Shown here: one piece after another, positions 1-11,754 of the stretch
Layout of the letters: each line of letters starts with the position of its first letter
Numbering within the stretch: the first letter of the stretch is position 1
From: Aspidiotus rigidus
Lineage: Eukaryota > Arthropoda > Insecta > Hemiptera > Diaspididae
Direction: 5' to 3'
DNA length: 64,000 nucleotides
Assembly: GCA_035079385.1 (NCBI GenBank)
Contig: JAVHKY010000038.1
Span: 1,860,001 to 1,924,000, forward strand
The notes under the pieces: generated by a model
The model's database searches: none
What the model saw: only the letters and a program-made list of their open reading frames with translations
What the model was told of the DNA's origin: nothing
Made by a program: the position numbers and the translations under genes

Positions 1-790
1 TGCTTAAGCTTGAAGCTTAAACTTGGGATGAAATTTCTTTTTGCTCAAACTTGAAGCTTATTCAAGACTTATGAGTTTCAACTTCAAAACTTGAACTTGA
101 AGCTTGAAGGTGAAAGTACAAAACGTTTTTTTGTTGGAAAAAACATATTTTTGTTGGAAAAAACATATTTTTGTTGAAAGAGACATGTTTTTGTTGGAAA
201 AAACATGTTTTTGTTGGAAAAAAAGCATGTTTTTGTTGAAAAAAAAGCATGTCAAAGTTGAAAAAAAAAGCATGTTTTTGTTGAAAAAAAAAGCATGTTT
301 TTGTTGAAAAAAAAACATGTTTTTGTTGAAAAAAAAAGCATGTTTTTGTTGAAAAAAAAAGCATGTTTTTGTTGAAAAAAAAGCATGTTTTTGTTGAAAA
401 AAAAAACATGTTTTTGTTGAAAAAAAACATGTTTTTGTTGAAAAAAAAAAATGTTTTTGTTGAAAAAAAAAACATGTTCTTGTTGAAAAAAAAAACATGT
501 ATTTGTTGAAAAAAATATGTTTTTGCCTTTTTCAAGTTTTAAGCTTTTGTTTCGCTTATTAAGTCGCTTAATTAAGCAATTAGTAAGTTTAAGAAAATGG
601 CTGATCCTTATCCAACAAAAACATGTTCTTTACTTTCAGGTTTAAGCTTCAAGCTTAAGTTTTAATTTGAAACTCATAAGTCTTAAATAAGCTTCAAGTT
701 TAAGAGAAAATAAATTCTATTTTAAATTTAAGCCTTAAGCTTAATCAAAAAGAAATTCTACTTCAAGTTTAAGCAATAAGCTCAAGCTCT
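1..790. repeat. Hairpin-forming repeat element with AAGCTT-rich arms
   Basis: The two ends are imperfect inverted repeats. Bases 56-118 (containing GACTTATGAGTTTCAA) are the reverse complement of about 636-700 (containing TTGAAACTCATAAGTC). The complementarity continues outward, 1-55 against about 700-790, with AAGCTTGAAGCTTAAAC-like words. The loop holds a minisatellite. The left arm may run off the window. No transposase or clear target duplication is visible. It could be a foldback MITE that captured a minisatellite. Confidence 0.65.
121..528. repeat. Minisatellite, ~22-24 bp unit
   Basis: About 17-18 tandem units of roughly 22-24 bp alternate a CATGTTTTTGTTG segment with an A-run of 5 to 10. 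Unit length varies mainly in the A-run, as expected from slippage. Open frames here, rich in Phe, Lys and Gln, follow from the periodicity and are not genes. Confidence 0.9.
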
Positions 791-825
791 AAAATCAAAT
801 CGCTTACCACTCAGAGACTAATTTA

Positions 826-871
826 TGACGTCATCAGATCATGACGTCATAGGGACTTTTCCGTGACGTCA
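826..871. promoter_or_regulatory. Cluster of three CRE-like palindromes
   Basis: TGACGTCA occurs at 826-833, 842-849 and 864-871, and two copies are followed by TCAGATC. TGACGTCA is the canonical CREB/ATF full site. Whether these sites are functional or only a repeat relic is unknown. The same octamer punctuates the satellite at 6.6-9.2 kb. Confidence 0.4.
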
Positions 872-1077
872 TCAGATCGCAACTTGGAAGATATTCATAG
901 GTATTGCGAGATAATAGTTATATAACTGTCATAACCGATGACCAAGAGGAAAAAAATGTTTGTTGAACAATTGACCAATAACTATTCAAAAGGAAATGTG
1001 AGCGTTTGACCAATTTATGTTTTGGTTAAAACGGTCATAGCGGTCACAGTTATCTTCTCTATGTTTCTTACTTTAAA

Positions 1078-1325
1078 AACGTGTTTTTTTTAGTTAAAAA
1101 ACTTGTTTTCTTAGATGAAAAACATATTTTTCTTAGATGAAAAACATGTTTTTCTTAGATGAAAAACATGTTTTTCTTAGTTTGAAAACATTTTTTTAAA
1201 GTTTGAAAACATACTTTTGTAGTTTAAAAACATGTTTTTTTGGTTTGAAAACATGTTTTTTAGCTTAAAAACATTTATTTAGTTTAAAAATATGTTTTTT
1301 TAGTTTAAAAACATGTTCTCCCTAC
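1078..1325. repeat. Second minisatellite, ~22 bp unit
   Basis: About eleven degenerate units resemble AAAAACATGTTTTTCTTAG, with a left part using CTTAGATG and a right part using TTTAGTTT. The AAAACATGTTTTT core is shared with the array at 121-528, which suggests a common origin. Confidence 0.8.
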
Positions 1326-1386
1326 CAAAAAGGTGTTTTTCTCAATATTTGATCGTTAAGATTCGTTACGACCAAATCATGTTTTA

Positions 1387-1406
1387 ATAATGGTCATGAC
1401 CATTAT
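1387..1406. repeat. Perfect 20 bp palindrome
   Basis: ATAATGGTCATGACCATTAT is a perfect palindrome within sequence rich in GGTCA/TGACC words (about 920-1050 and 1360-1450). Nuclear-receptor half-sites look like this, but the repeat context makes a palindromic repeat relic equally likely. The rest of 1330-2040 shows no gene. Confidence 0.35.
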
Positions 1407-2041
1407 GACCGTTTGACCATTTCAGAGAAATATTTTATGCAACCAATAACCGTTAACTGGTTTAATTTTATTTATTTAGTTACTTATTTATTGGTTCAAA
1501 GGGCCCTCCGACGGCCAATAAGGAAGCTCACTGGACCGATAACTCTGACGTACAAAATAGAATGAACGCATTTACCCATTGACGATCAGCAGAAAAGGTA
1601 CTTTTTGGAGGATTGAAGATTCTTTTGTCCGTAGATTGTGGAAATGCAGATACGTCTGTTCTACTTTGTACAGCAGAACTGTCATCTACTTACAATTATT
1701 TTGGTCGAAAACCCCAAGATATTCAGGTATCCTTTTTGGAACCAAGGTTAAACTTCACTTTCAAATAAAGTAAATTACAAAAGTTTGAACAATTTTCAAT
1801 CTTTGAGAATTTTGTAAATTGGTCAATTTTTGGTACATTTTGGTCCTTGACTCCGCTCAGAAAAGTTGTAGAAATTTGGGAAGGGGCGCAAATTGAAGAT
1901 GAAATTGAGATAGAAATTTTATAGTTTTAAAATATACATTTAACGTTTTGCATTCTCACGCTAAAACAAATTTAATGTAAAATTCCATTTAACTGGTAAT
2001 ATCATGTTGATCCATCTGGTATATCATGATGGGAGTACCGG

Positions 2042-2269
2042 TAGTTGGTGGGCCCGCTGGGAACACCTTCAACCTTGTTGGAACACATCTGTGATGGTCC
2101 AACGCTGGTCCAACACTGATTGGATTATTACCGAAACACTTGTATTCTTCACCTCCTCCTCATAGAACCATCGATGAAGCAATCGAACTATGGTCCAACA
2201 TTGGTCCAACACATCCAACAAAGATGTGTTCCAACAATATTGGAGGTATTCTCAGGGGGCCACCAACTA
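2042..2269. mobile_element. MITE with ~52 bp TIRs and TA target duplication
   Basis: The left end beginning GTTGGTGGGCCCGCTGGGAA at 2044 is the imperfect reverse complement of the right end finishing GGGGGCCACCAAC at 2267. Complementarity extends about 52 bp and includes GTTGGAACACATCT / AGATGTGTTCCAAC. TA dinucleotides flank both ends (2042-2043, 2268-2269), as expected for Tc1/mariner-type or related cut-and-paste elements. There is no coding capacity. The superfamily call is tentative. Confidence 0.7.
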
Positions 2270-2272
2270 CTG

Positions 2273-2375
2273 ATGGGAGCTATACACAATAGGAGAGGGA
2301 CTTGGAAAAATATTGACGTTCGAGCTGTTATGATGATGACGACGCGTGCATGATAGGAGAGGGAATTGGAAACTT
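2273..2375. repeat. Dispersed repeat, two degenerate units
   Basis: Two related units contain GATAGGAGAGGGA-like and CTTGGAAAAATATTGAC-like words. The same repeat family reappears at 48.6-48.9 kb, where it hosts a LINE insertion. Confidence 0.5.
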
Positions 2376-2479
2376 TCTACCTCTCGATCAGACCTAATGC
2401 GGCCGTTTTTCACAGAGATGCGTAGCTTGCGGGTTCCTCGCTGCCATTGCAGAGTTTTCTCGGCTGCAGAACTTGTTAT

Positions 2480-3090
2480 TGATTCGGCATTAGTTCTGAC
2501 CCATTATTTTGGTGTACTTCAGACTATCGGAGTTTCCATAAGCAGGGTGAAAAGTTCTTCTTTCGGTATGGTACCAAACATATATTTGTCATGTCCAAGG
2601 ATACCAGTTGATTTCCACCTTGTCCAATCACTCTATCAACTTCCTGTTGTTTCTGGTGCTTTGAGTAGGTGCAAAGTCACATTATCTTGTAACATGATAA
2701 GTATTGATATTATTGACCAGTGGTTTGATCGGTCGGTTGGCTTTGTGGAGTTTTACAAGCCCATTGAATTCTGTTACTTCCAACTTCATCTCAAACTTCC
2801 TTTCATTGCAAGGTACAAATACATTGTTTTCTTTCACCACGATTTTTAGGTAGTTCTGTTAAATCTGGGTCGGGTTCTTCTTCAACTCTTGGTGTCTTTG
2901 TGGGTAGTCGTTCTTCTCCATTATCACTACTGCGTTGTTTTTGTCCGCCTTCATCCAGATCAGCAGATTATTCTGTCGGATCTTGTGTAAATTGTTGACC
3001 TTCCCCTGCATTACTTGCGCTCTGTCTACGGTTCGGCAAGTATTTTCTTTGATGGCAACAGTACTTTCCCACAAATGAGTAAATCAAAAG
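2480..3090 (-). pseudogene. Decayed Penelope-like element, RT N-terminal region
   Basis: On the minus strand one open segment (about 3074-2859) reads through the PLE motif KADKNNAVVIMEKNDY. A second frame further on contains KLHKANRPIKPLVNNIN, the counterpart of the PLE 'GLPKTHK...RPIVS' block before the RT palm. Stops and frameshifts separate the blocks, and the YVDD and endonuclease parts are not seen, so this is a fragment of an old insertion. PLEs are retroelements that encode a reverse transcriptase plus, usually, a GIY-YIG endonuclease. Boundaries are approximate. Confidence 0.65.
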
Positions 3091-6000
3091 CTCACTCCGA
3101 AACCACAATCCTTCTCAAAATTTTCGCAAATTCCTCATAGCTTTTTTAAGCCTTTCCTCGTCCTCGATAGTCAAATTTTTTCTTAATTCTAAAAGTAGGT
3201 CAGAAGGCTCCTTTAACGTCTAGAGCGAATGCTGAACATTACCCTCATCCTCAAAAATTGCCGCTTCATAACCATGCGATGGGTAAAACGCATGAAAACG
3301 CCCATGTTCCGAACGACGGGAGGGTAAAATTCAGAAGCTTGAACTTTGCTCTCAAGTTTAAATCGCGGACACTTTCGCGAATGAAAACATTTTGCACCCA
3401 ACCGATGAGATATATCGAGGAGATAAACATCCGCAAATATGGATAGGAAATGCAAACGCGTCTAGGACACTATTCCCAGAGTATATACAGCCGAGTTCCA
3501 CATTCATTTTCAGTCACGAGGCGTTCGCATACGTAGATTTTTTATACCTCGGTCCGCCTATACGCCAGCACTCCGACTTCGAAGCACTGGCGCCTACTCT
3601 GAAATCTCGTGCATGAAAGAGGGAGGGTAGCCGTCATTCCGTTCCATATTTCCCATCACTCGTTAAATTTGATTATCAGTTCGTAGCCCGCGTATATACA
3701 GCAATCTACACCAAATGAAAAAGCAAATCTCAGCGTACGTAGAACAAAAGAATTGTGTGACCGAAAAATAAGATTTATATACCTTCGATTATTTTGACCA
3801 CGACGTTGCTCGTCGGGGATTTTATATTTTTTTGGAGAGGGAGCAACAATAACAACGACAAAAAAAAAAAACTTTCATTCTAATTTGACGTTTTACCAAA
3901 AACTGCCATAAAACATTCGAGTTATAAATTTTATATTGACGTAATTTTATTCGAGGGAATTTATTATAGACGTCGGCCGAATTAAAATTCAGTATGGCGG
4001 TCATATGGAGTAAGACGAGTGGTCGCGAAAACGGCATCGGAATCCGAAAGAGGCGAACACGTATAGAAAATAAATTCGCGAAGCGATCGTTATTATTAGG
4101 TTTATCAATAGCGGCACGCTTACATAAAATTCGCCGTTTAAAAAGCCCTCTCTGAACTTTCAATCTTGGGAGGGGAGGGGTGCTTCTTCCCAACGCGCGT
4201 TACGCGTTATGAAAACGATTTATGCGATGTCCAGCTCGACTGCAGCGACGTGCTTTGAAGTACGAGATGTCTAGATATATCAAAGGAATGTAAATTTCAG
4301 AAACAAGATTTCCCGAATTAAAGAACCGGGTAGCAGTTTCCGCCAGCATAATTCCGGTACATAAGGAGCTGTATTTCTTTCTCCTCTCTCTCGCACTCAT
4401 CCTTCGGATGATATTTGCTTTATAGCTATACAAAGTACTGTGCCATGCACAGGCGTTTTCCCTAAAACGGGTAGGCTATAAATAGGGTACTTGATAGACT
4501 GCTTTCAGTCTTAATACCTAATTCGCAGAAGCTACGTGCGTTTCTGGCGACCCTCTCTCATTTGGTCATCCTCTAACCGATAGATTTGTACACAATTAAC
4601 GCCAACGTCGAGTATATGAAAACACTTAATTATTCTGCGTGTACGATTTGATATATGGGAGTTCAACTCTCGTCGTCGGCCCACGTCATTTTCCAAAAGA
4701 GCCATAATCAAACACTTCTAACCTTCTTTATTCTTGAGAGACCGGGTAAGAGAAAAAAAAAAATCATTTATGCTCACTCGCATTTACACTAGGTTGGATT
4801 AGTTGTGTTTGCTTATACGAACGTAGTGTACAATTCAATTATTCTTCTGACAGAGAAGCTGAGTAATCTGCGCACGAAAATTGTCTAAATAATCTGCGAA
4901 TACACGGCGACCATAGAGAGATACGCTGGTTGTAACACATGTGTGCCACACGTGTACTTCAAATCAGGCGCAATTAGCAGAGTCGCAATAATTAATTCGA
5001 CTCGAAGATGATCCATACTCTCGTATACTCTCTTTATTAGCGTGACACTGGAAGAGGCGACGTCGTAATAGAACGTACCAGCAGCTTTTTTAATTAGGTA
5101 ACGTACATAATCTGTTTTCAATTCTTGTTACCTCATATAATCTTTTGAAACAGAAGTTCAACTAATAATGAAACGGCTATAGAGTATAGACTTCCGGGTA
5201 TTATCAATACACTGACCTTGCCGCTATACGAATACTACCTAAACGAACCAACCTTTCTGGCTTTGGAGCTACGGCGATAATGTGAACCTGAATATGTACA
5301 CAAGCTGGTTAATGATGGCTCGATGACACTACACATCTTTAGATTACCCCGAGTCAAATGAAATTAGGCGATTTGTTCTATAATGGAAGCGATAACAATT
5401 CCGTGTAGGCTTGTTGAAAGTATTAATGGATCATTGTTGGGCAGTGACAATATGAGCTGATTTGAGTTCTTCCCATAAGGTATATAAACGTGCAGAGAAC
5501 GTACTATCGAATATTTATTAGAAAGATACGAGAGTTCGAACTTAACATGTACCTCTGAAAAAATTCATGACTCAAAATGCTTATATATAAATTGTTCTTC
5601 TTTTCTTATCCAGAGAGATCAAGACAGACACCGGAACGATACTATTCTAAGTTCTGCTTGAGCTTGATCTCATCCCTCTTTTTGGTGGAATCATCAAAAG
5701 CAAATATTTGGCCATCTGGGTTGTTATGAATGTCGACAAGAAACCGGTTCTCTACATGACAGCCATTTGGTCAATCCACCTTTCGCCGTCCTTTCGACGA
5801 ATAGCGGTTCTAAAGAGAACGGGAGATATTCGGAAAAATTTCTTCCGGGAAAATATGCAGGAACCCTCAGGGCTTGAAAAATTTTTAACGTATGGTAGGA
5901 TGAGAACTTGAAAACCCCTTGTCATTCGGGCAATGTTTATTAGGAAGAGGGGAGGGAGGACTTGAACAAATTTCGATATTCGAGCGAGGGGAAGAGGGGT

Positions 6001-6600
6001 CCTGACGAAAATAATTCAATCTTCGAGATGTAAGGGGGTCATTGAGTTGCATATGTACATATGTGAGATGTAAAATCTTGACAAATCTGGCGATGCTGTG
6101 TTTCCACAGAATCGAATCAAAAAGTCGAGTTCCCGAAGGGAAGGCAGGTCAGCTGACTGCACTCGGAAGGATGAACAGGACGAGAGAGGAATAGCGTTAT
6201 ATGGTCGGAGCTCCGAACTTTTTCCATGAGTAGGAGAGTGACGCGACTGACAATGAAGAACGTTCACGCTCTTACACATATATATCAGGGTACCTAATGG
6301 CGGAGATATTTCAAAAAGTGTTACTTGAGAAAATGCATGCAGGAAAATTTAGAAAACGTTAACTGTCACCAACGCACGCACGATGTATTTCCAATGTCAA
6401 ATATGTACCCGGTTCTGTGGTGCCAAACACAAACAGTCTCCATTTTATCTATAAATTGGAAGTCGATACAATAAACCGATTATATTTATATATCCATTTT
6501 GGTAATATATTGAATCGATTCTACCGATCATATCAACTAACTAGGTACCTACCAATATATCTCTCTCAACTTGGATGAAGTCGATAGATACAATGAGGTT
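3091..6600. other. Unassigned intergenic sequence
   Basis: AT-rich unique-looking sequence with only short open frames that resemble nothing I know and show no codon bias. There are homopolymer runs (A-runs near 3860 and 4750) and no tandem array. I see no tRNA, no coding exon and no mobile-element terminus here. Confidence 0.5.
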
Positions 6601-9240
6601 AACGACGGATGTTGATGACGTCACACCATCACCCTCATTCTCTAGATATTATATAAATACCTCCAGGGTAAACAGGATTTTTTCAAGGTTCTGAATTGGA
6701 TCAAGGTCATTGGTGACGTCATAGTGACAGAAACATTATGGAAAATTGTGTCGCAAAATCTTAACGGTTGTTGGAAGAATATTCCCACTCTCATAAAAGG
6801 TCATTAATGACGTCATAGTGACAAAATTGAAATGGAAAATTGTGTTGCGACATTGTGATGACTTTTCCCAAAGTAAACCCAGTCTTACAGAGATCATTGA
6901 TGACGTCATAGTGACAAAATTACTATAGAAAAATTATTTTGCAAAATTGTGACCGTTCTTCCAAGAGTCATCCAACTTTTATAACAGTCATTGATGACGT
7001 CATAGTGAAAAAGTTGTCACAGAAAATTGTGTTGTAGAATTGTGACGGTTCTTCCCAAAAGGCTCCCAGTCTTATAAAGATTCATGACATCATGGTGACA
7101 AAATTTTATGGCGAACCAATAAATCGCAAAATTGTGAAGGTTCTTCCAAAAGTAGTCCGACTCTCATAAAGGTTTTTGATGACATCATAGTAACAAAATT
7201 ACGGCAGAAAAATTGTTTTGAAAAATTATGACGGTTTATGTAAGAGTAATCCAACTCTTATAACGGTCATTGATGACGTCATAGTGACAAAAATGAAATA
7301 GAAAATTGTGTTGCAAAATTGTGATGACGTTTCTCAAGGTAAACCCAGTCTTATAAAGATCATTGACTCATTGATGACGTCATAGTGACAGAAACATTAT
7401 GGAAAATTGTGTCGCAAAATCTCAACAGTTGTTAGAAGAATAGTCCCACTCTTATAAAAGGTCATCAATGACGTCATATTGACCAAATTGATATGGAAGT
7501 TGTGTAGCGAAATTGTGATGACTTTTCCCAAAGTAAATCCAGTCTTATAGAGATCATTGATGACGTCATAGTGACAAAATTATTATGAAAAAATTGTTTT
7601 GCAAAATTGTGACGGTTCTTCCAAGAGTAATCCAACGCTTATAAAGGTCATTTATGACGTCATATGGAAAATTGTGTAGCAAAATTGTGATGACGTTTCT
7701 CAAGGTGAACCCAGTCTTATAAAGATCATTGACTCATTGATGACGTCATATTGACCAAATTGATATGGAAGTTGTGTAGCAAAATTGTGATGACTTTTCC
7801 CAAAGTAAATCCAGTCTTATAGAGATCATTGATGACGTCATAGTGACAAAATTATTATAAAAAAATTGTTTTGCAAAATTGTGACGTTTCTTCTAAGAGT
7901 AATCCAACTCTTATTTAAAGGTCATTGATGACGTTATAGTGACAAAATTGAAATGGAGAATTGTGTAGCAAAATTGTGATGATGTTTCTCAAGGTAAACC
8001 TAGTCTTATAAAGATCATTGACTCATTGATGACTTCATAGTTACAGAAACATTATGGACAATTGTGTCGCAAAATCTTAACGGTTGTTGGAAGAATAGTT
8101 CCACTATATTTATAAAAGGTCATTGATGACGTCATGGTGACCAAATTTATATGGAAGTTCTCTAGCAAAATTGTGATGACTTTTCTCAAAGTAAATCCAG
8201 TCTTATAGAAATCATTGATGACGTCATAATGACAAAACGACTACTGAAAAATTGTTTTGCAAAGTTGTGACGGTTCTTCTAAGAGTAATCCAACTCTTAT
8301 TTAAAGGTCATTGATGACGTTATAGTGACAAAATTGAAATGGAAAATTGTGTAGCAAAATTGTGATGACGTTTCTCAAGGTAAACCTAGTCTTATAAAGA
8401 TCATTGACTCATTGATGACGTCATAAACATTATGGACAATTGTGTCGCAAAATCTTAACGGTTGTTGGAAGAATAGTTGCACTATATTTATAAAAGGTCA
8501 TTGATGACGTCATGGTGACCAAATTTATATGGAAGTTCTCTAGCGAAATTGTAATAACTTTTCTCAAAGTAAATCCAGTTGTATAGAGATCACTGATGAC
8601 GTCATAATGACAAAACGACTACAGAAAAATTGTTTTGCAAAATTGTGACGGTTCTTCCAAGAGTAATCCAACTCTTATCACAGTCATTGATGACATCATG
8701 ATGGAAAAATTGTAACAGAAAATTGTGTTGTGGAATTGTAGTATGTTTACAAGTATTTGTGATATTTTTTCTGAGTGTAGTCCCAGTCTTATAAAGATCA
8801 TTGATGACGTCATGGTGACAAAACTACTATAAAAATTTTTTTTGCAAAATTGTGATGTTTCTTCCAAGAGTAGTTCTACTCTCATAGAGGACATCGATGA
8901 CGTCGTAGTATATGGAAAATTGCGTTGCAAAATTGTGACGGTTTTTCCCAAAATAGTCTCAGTCTTATAAAGATTATTGATGTCATAGTGACAAAATTTT
9001 ATGGGAAACCACGTTGCAAAATTGTGAAGGTACTTCCAAGAGTAGTCCTTATCTTTCAAAAGTCATTGATGACCTTATAGTGACAAAATTGTCACAGAAA
9101 ATCGTGTTGTGAAATATAAATTTTTACTATGAAGGTCATTAATGATGGTATGGTGGTGAAATTGTTACGGAAAATTGTATTGCAAAATCGTGATGGTTCT
9201 TCCAAGGGTAGTTTTACTTTCATAGAGGTCATTGATAGTA
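6600..9240. repeat. ~94 bp tandem satellite with a TGACGTCA palindrome in most units
   Basis: TGACGTCA recurs at 6616, 6714, 6808, 6901, 6995 and onward to about 8820, at spacings of 93-98 bp. Some units have TGACATCA or TGACGTTA instead. Each unit carries ATTGATGACGTCATAGTGAC, then AAAATTGTG stretches, then TTCTTCCAAGAGTA-like sequence. Variant units recur every several monomers (GTTGTTGGAAGAATAG at about 6765, 7428, 8083 and 8463), so there is higher-order structure. The right end decays gradually. Open frames on the minus strand are by-products. Confidence 0.9.
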
Positions 9241-9440
9241 CCGGTACTGATAAAGATCTATAATGTTGGCAAGCAATGTTGCCAGACCTTACATAGAAAG
9301 CCTTCTCATATGTAGCTGCAAAATAATTCAAATGGCAGCCAAGTTCTTGTTCTGAAACTACCAGCCAATGAACCTCATCAAAAACCTGGACAGTTTGCAG
9401 ACAACAAATAACAAAGAGCTGGTATAAAGCGTTCAAGTTA
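9241..9440 (-). pseudogene. Short coding-like remnant, unrecognised
   Basis: An open stretch on the minus strand contains VFDEVHWLVVSEQELGCHLN and FAATYEKAFYVRSG. It has normal-looking composition, unlike the satellite next to it, into which the frame runs. I do not recognise the family. It could be a piece of a transposase or of a host gene. No start codon, splice sites or second exon could be assigned. Confidence 0.35.
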
Positions 9441-11750
9441 GACAGTTATCAAGACAAATAGTAAGAGGAATGGTAAACATTGGTATTTACAACGCACCAA
9501 CACCGGATCATTACTAGGTCAGTTTGTATCCTTAAAATAGACAGGTTATAGCTCTTGATACTATTGGCATATTTGACAAGTTAACAAAGAGCTTCTCGCA
9601 CCCTTCATATTACGAAACCGTATCATTTGCTTGCTTCAGCCATGAAGAATTTTAAGAGAGCTGAAAAATAGTCGCTTTTCTCTCCTACCTTTCAAGCCTC
9701 GAAAGGTGCTGAAATCTCGGTACATCCTTCTGAAAACTTTTGGAAGACTTGCTCCTATACATAAAGTCTCCTACTAAGAGCAGGGCAGTGTCTTGGAAAA
9801 AAGTACGACCACTGATACTTTGGAAGTCGAAGATATCATCGCTTCTTGCCGAGCAGACCCATCTGACTTCAGCAATCTAGCGAAGATAGTATAGCAGGTA
9901 GTTAGATGATGTCATCGTATGTACAAATACACGATATTCGTTCGCAGTTTTCTATTCTTACTTTCAGAACAACGCTGCGTGCTCATTTATGAGATCTCGG
10001 CGACCTCATCTGCGGCCCACTTTGCCTATATGTGATGTGAACTCGATATCGTCTCTTTTCGGCACAAAGAGATGAGAAAATAAAAGAGAGAATTTTCGAC
10101 GCTAATTTTTCGGGGGTGTCTATTCTTTCGGTCCACTCTATAACATAAAGATGCCGTAACAACTTCCAACAACTAAACACGCGTCGATAAAACGAATTGG
10201 GAATACAAACGAAATTGATCAACTTTAATTTTCTTTTCGAACAATATTATTGTACATCGAAAAAGTGGCGTGTATAAATAGAGTTAGACTCTGGAAGACG
10301 TGGTTAGTGGTTTGTCAATCACATTTCTTATTATGTCCAATATATTTCGAGCTTTTCTTTTTATCTTTATACTACATAAGAAACGGCCTACGATATCATG
10401 CGTGAAATTATGAAAAGAATAAGAGAAAAAAAAAAATATATATAGTCGAATCTGACTAATACAGCTTAATCATTTGAACGATTGAACACGCGAGACCGGA
10501 GCGGAGAGAACGATAATAACGACCACCATTTCATATTAAGTGATCTACAGCCTACGGGCTGCAACCTTTCTTTTTCTCTGTCTCTCTTTGAGAGTCATAT
10601 TATATACCTACGTATATGCTATTTATGTGTAGTCTATAGTTTCTTGTCACATAACAATAAATCGTAACCACTGCTAATTTATACACACTGCACGAAATTG
10701 AATTAACTTTTCACGCATGTCTCGTGTACGTCGTTGTTGCCTTTAGTGACACGATAATGAAATTCAAGATTGAAATGCCCAGGTATTGACAAGAATACTG
10801 TTGTAGATCCGAGGCGATTATAATTGACGTACGGTGTACAAGAGCGCGATTCTTATTCCATAATATAGTCTGTAATATCGTACCTTTAGTTTCAAACGGT
10901 AGACGGTGTAAAAAATGCTCGCCTCTTCGATAGCTTTTTTATAGAGACTACAGTATATACGCGACGGTAACTAACGCCGAGAAGATAAATTACCTAGCGA
11001 AACGAAAAAAACAAAAAAAAAAAAAACGGAGCTTTTTTTCTTCTTTTTGGTTTCTAGATACAACGATACAATATTTTTCGTACTTCGGGAAGAAAAAAAA
11101 ACAAAAACAAAACCACTTTTTGATAACGAAAAATTCGCCAGGCTTCCGAAAATATCGTATACGCTTCATGATTCTTTAAGTCCATATGGGGATATTTCTG
11201 GGAAATAGTTTACCATAAATTATTCGGCAAGAATAAATTACCTAAGTTTTTAGTAGAGCGAGAGAGAGAGAAAGATCAGTGAGAAAAAAAAAAGCAAAAA
11301 ATCGTTTTTACAATAAATCATTTTTAGGATATTAAATTCGAAATTAAAATAAGAATATACATTATGTTATCGGCCATCATTTTTTGAAAATATTGTCTAT
11401 ATCGAAATTATAGACTTCGGTATACGAAAATTAGGTTTTTAGAAGAAAATGTACGAGAAAGATGAATCTTGGGACACACGTCAGTTGGGCTGTTATCAAG
11501 AGCATACCGAAAATCCCGACAGGTTAGATAACGACTGACGTTGTCCTCTAGGGAAGTAAATGCTACGTTATTTTCGTTCAGTTTTGATTTCAACAAAGAG
11601 ATTCGAAAATGTTCGCGAGCATCATTCAGAACGGTGTTTTTTTCGATGGTAACATACAAATGAAAAATACTCGCTACAAAAATTCCTAGATAGCTCTATA
11701 GAATACTGATGAAAAGATAACTGACACTAATCGAAGATAGTACTGAAACT
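9441..11750. other. Unassigned intergenic sequence
   Basis: No gene, tandem array or element end that I can support. The stretch contains A-rich runs (around 10420, 11010 and 11095) and GAGA-type microsatellite (about 11257-11275). Confidence 0.45.
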
Positions 11751-11754
11751 GAAG

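Noticed and set aside
58..535. Phe/Lys/Gln-rich open frames in the first 0.5 kb
   Set aside because: They are translations of a 23 bp minisatellite on either strand, with no start context or conserved domain.
1387..1406. Nuclear receptor response element
   Set aside because: The palindrome fits, but GGTCA/TGACC words are common in the surrounding repeat-like DNA and no promoter or gene is nearby.
8619..9059. 146-codon minus-strand frame
   Set aside because: It lies inside the ~94 bp satellite and repeats with its period.
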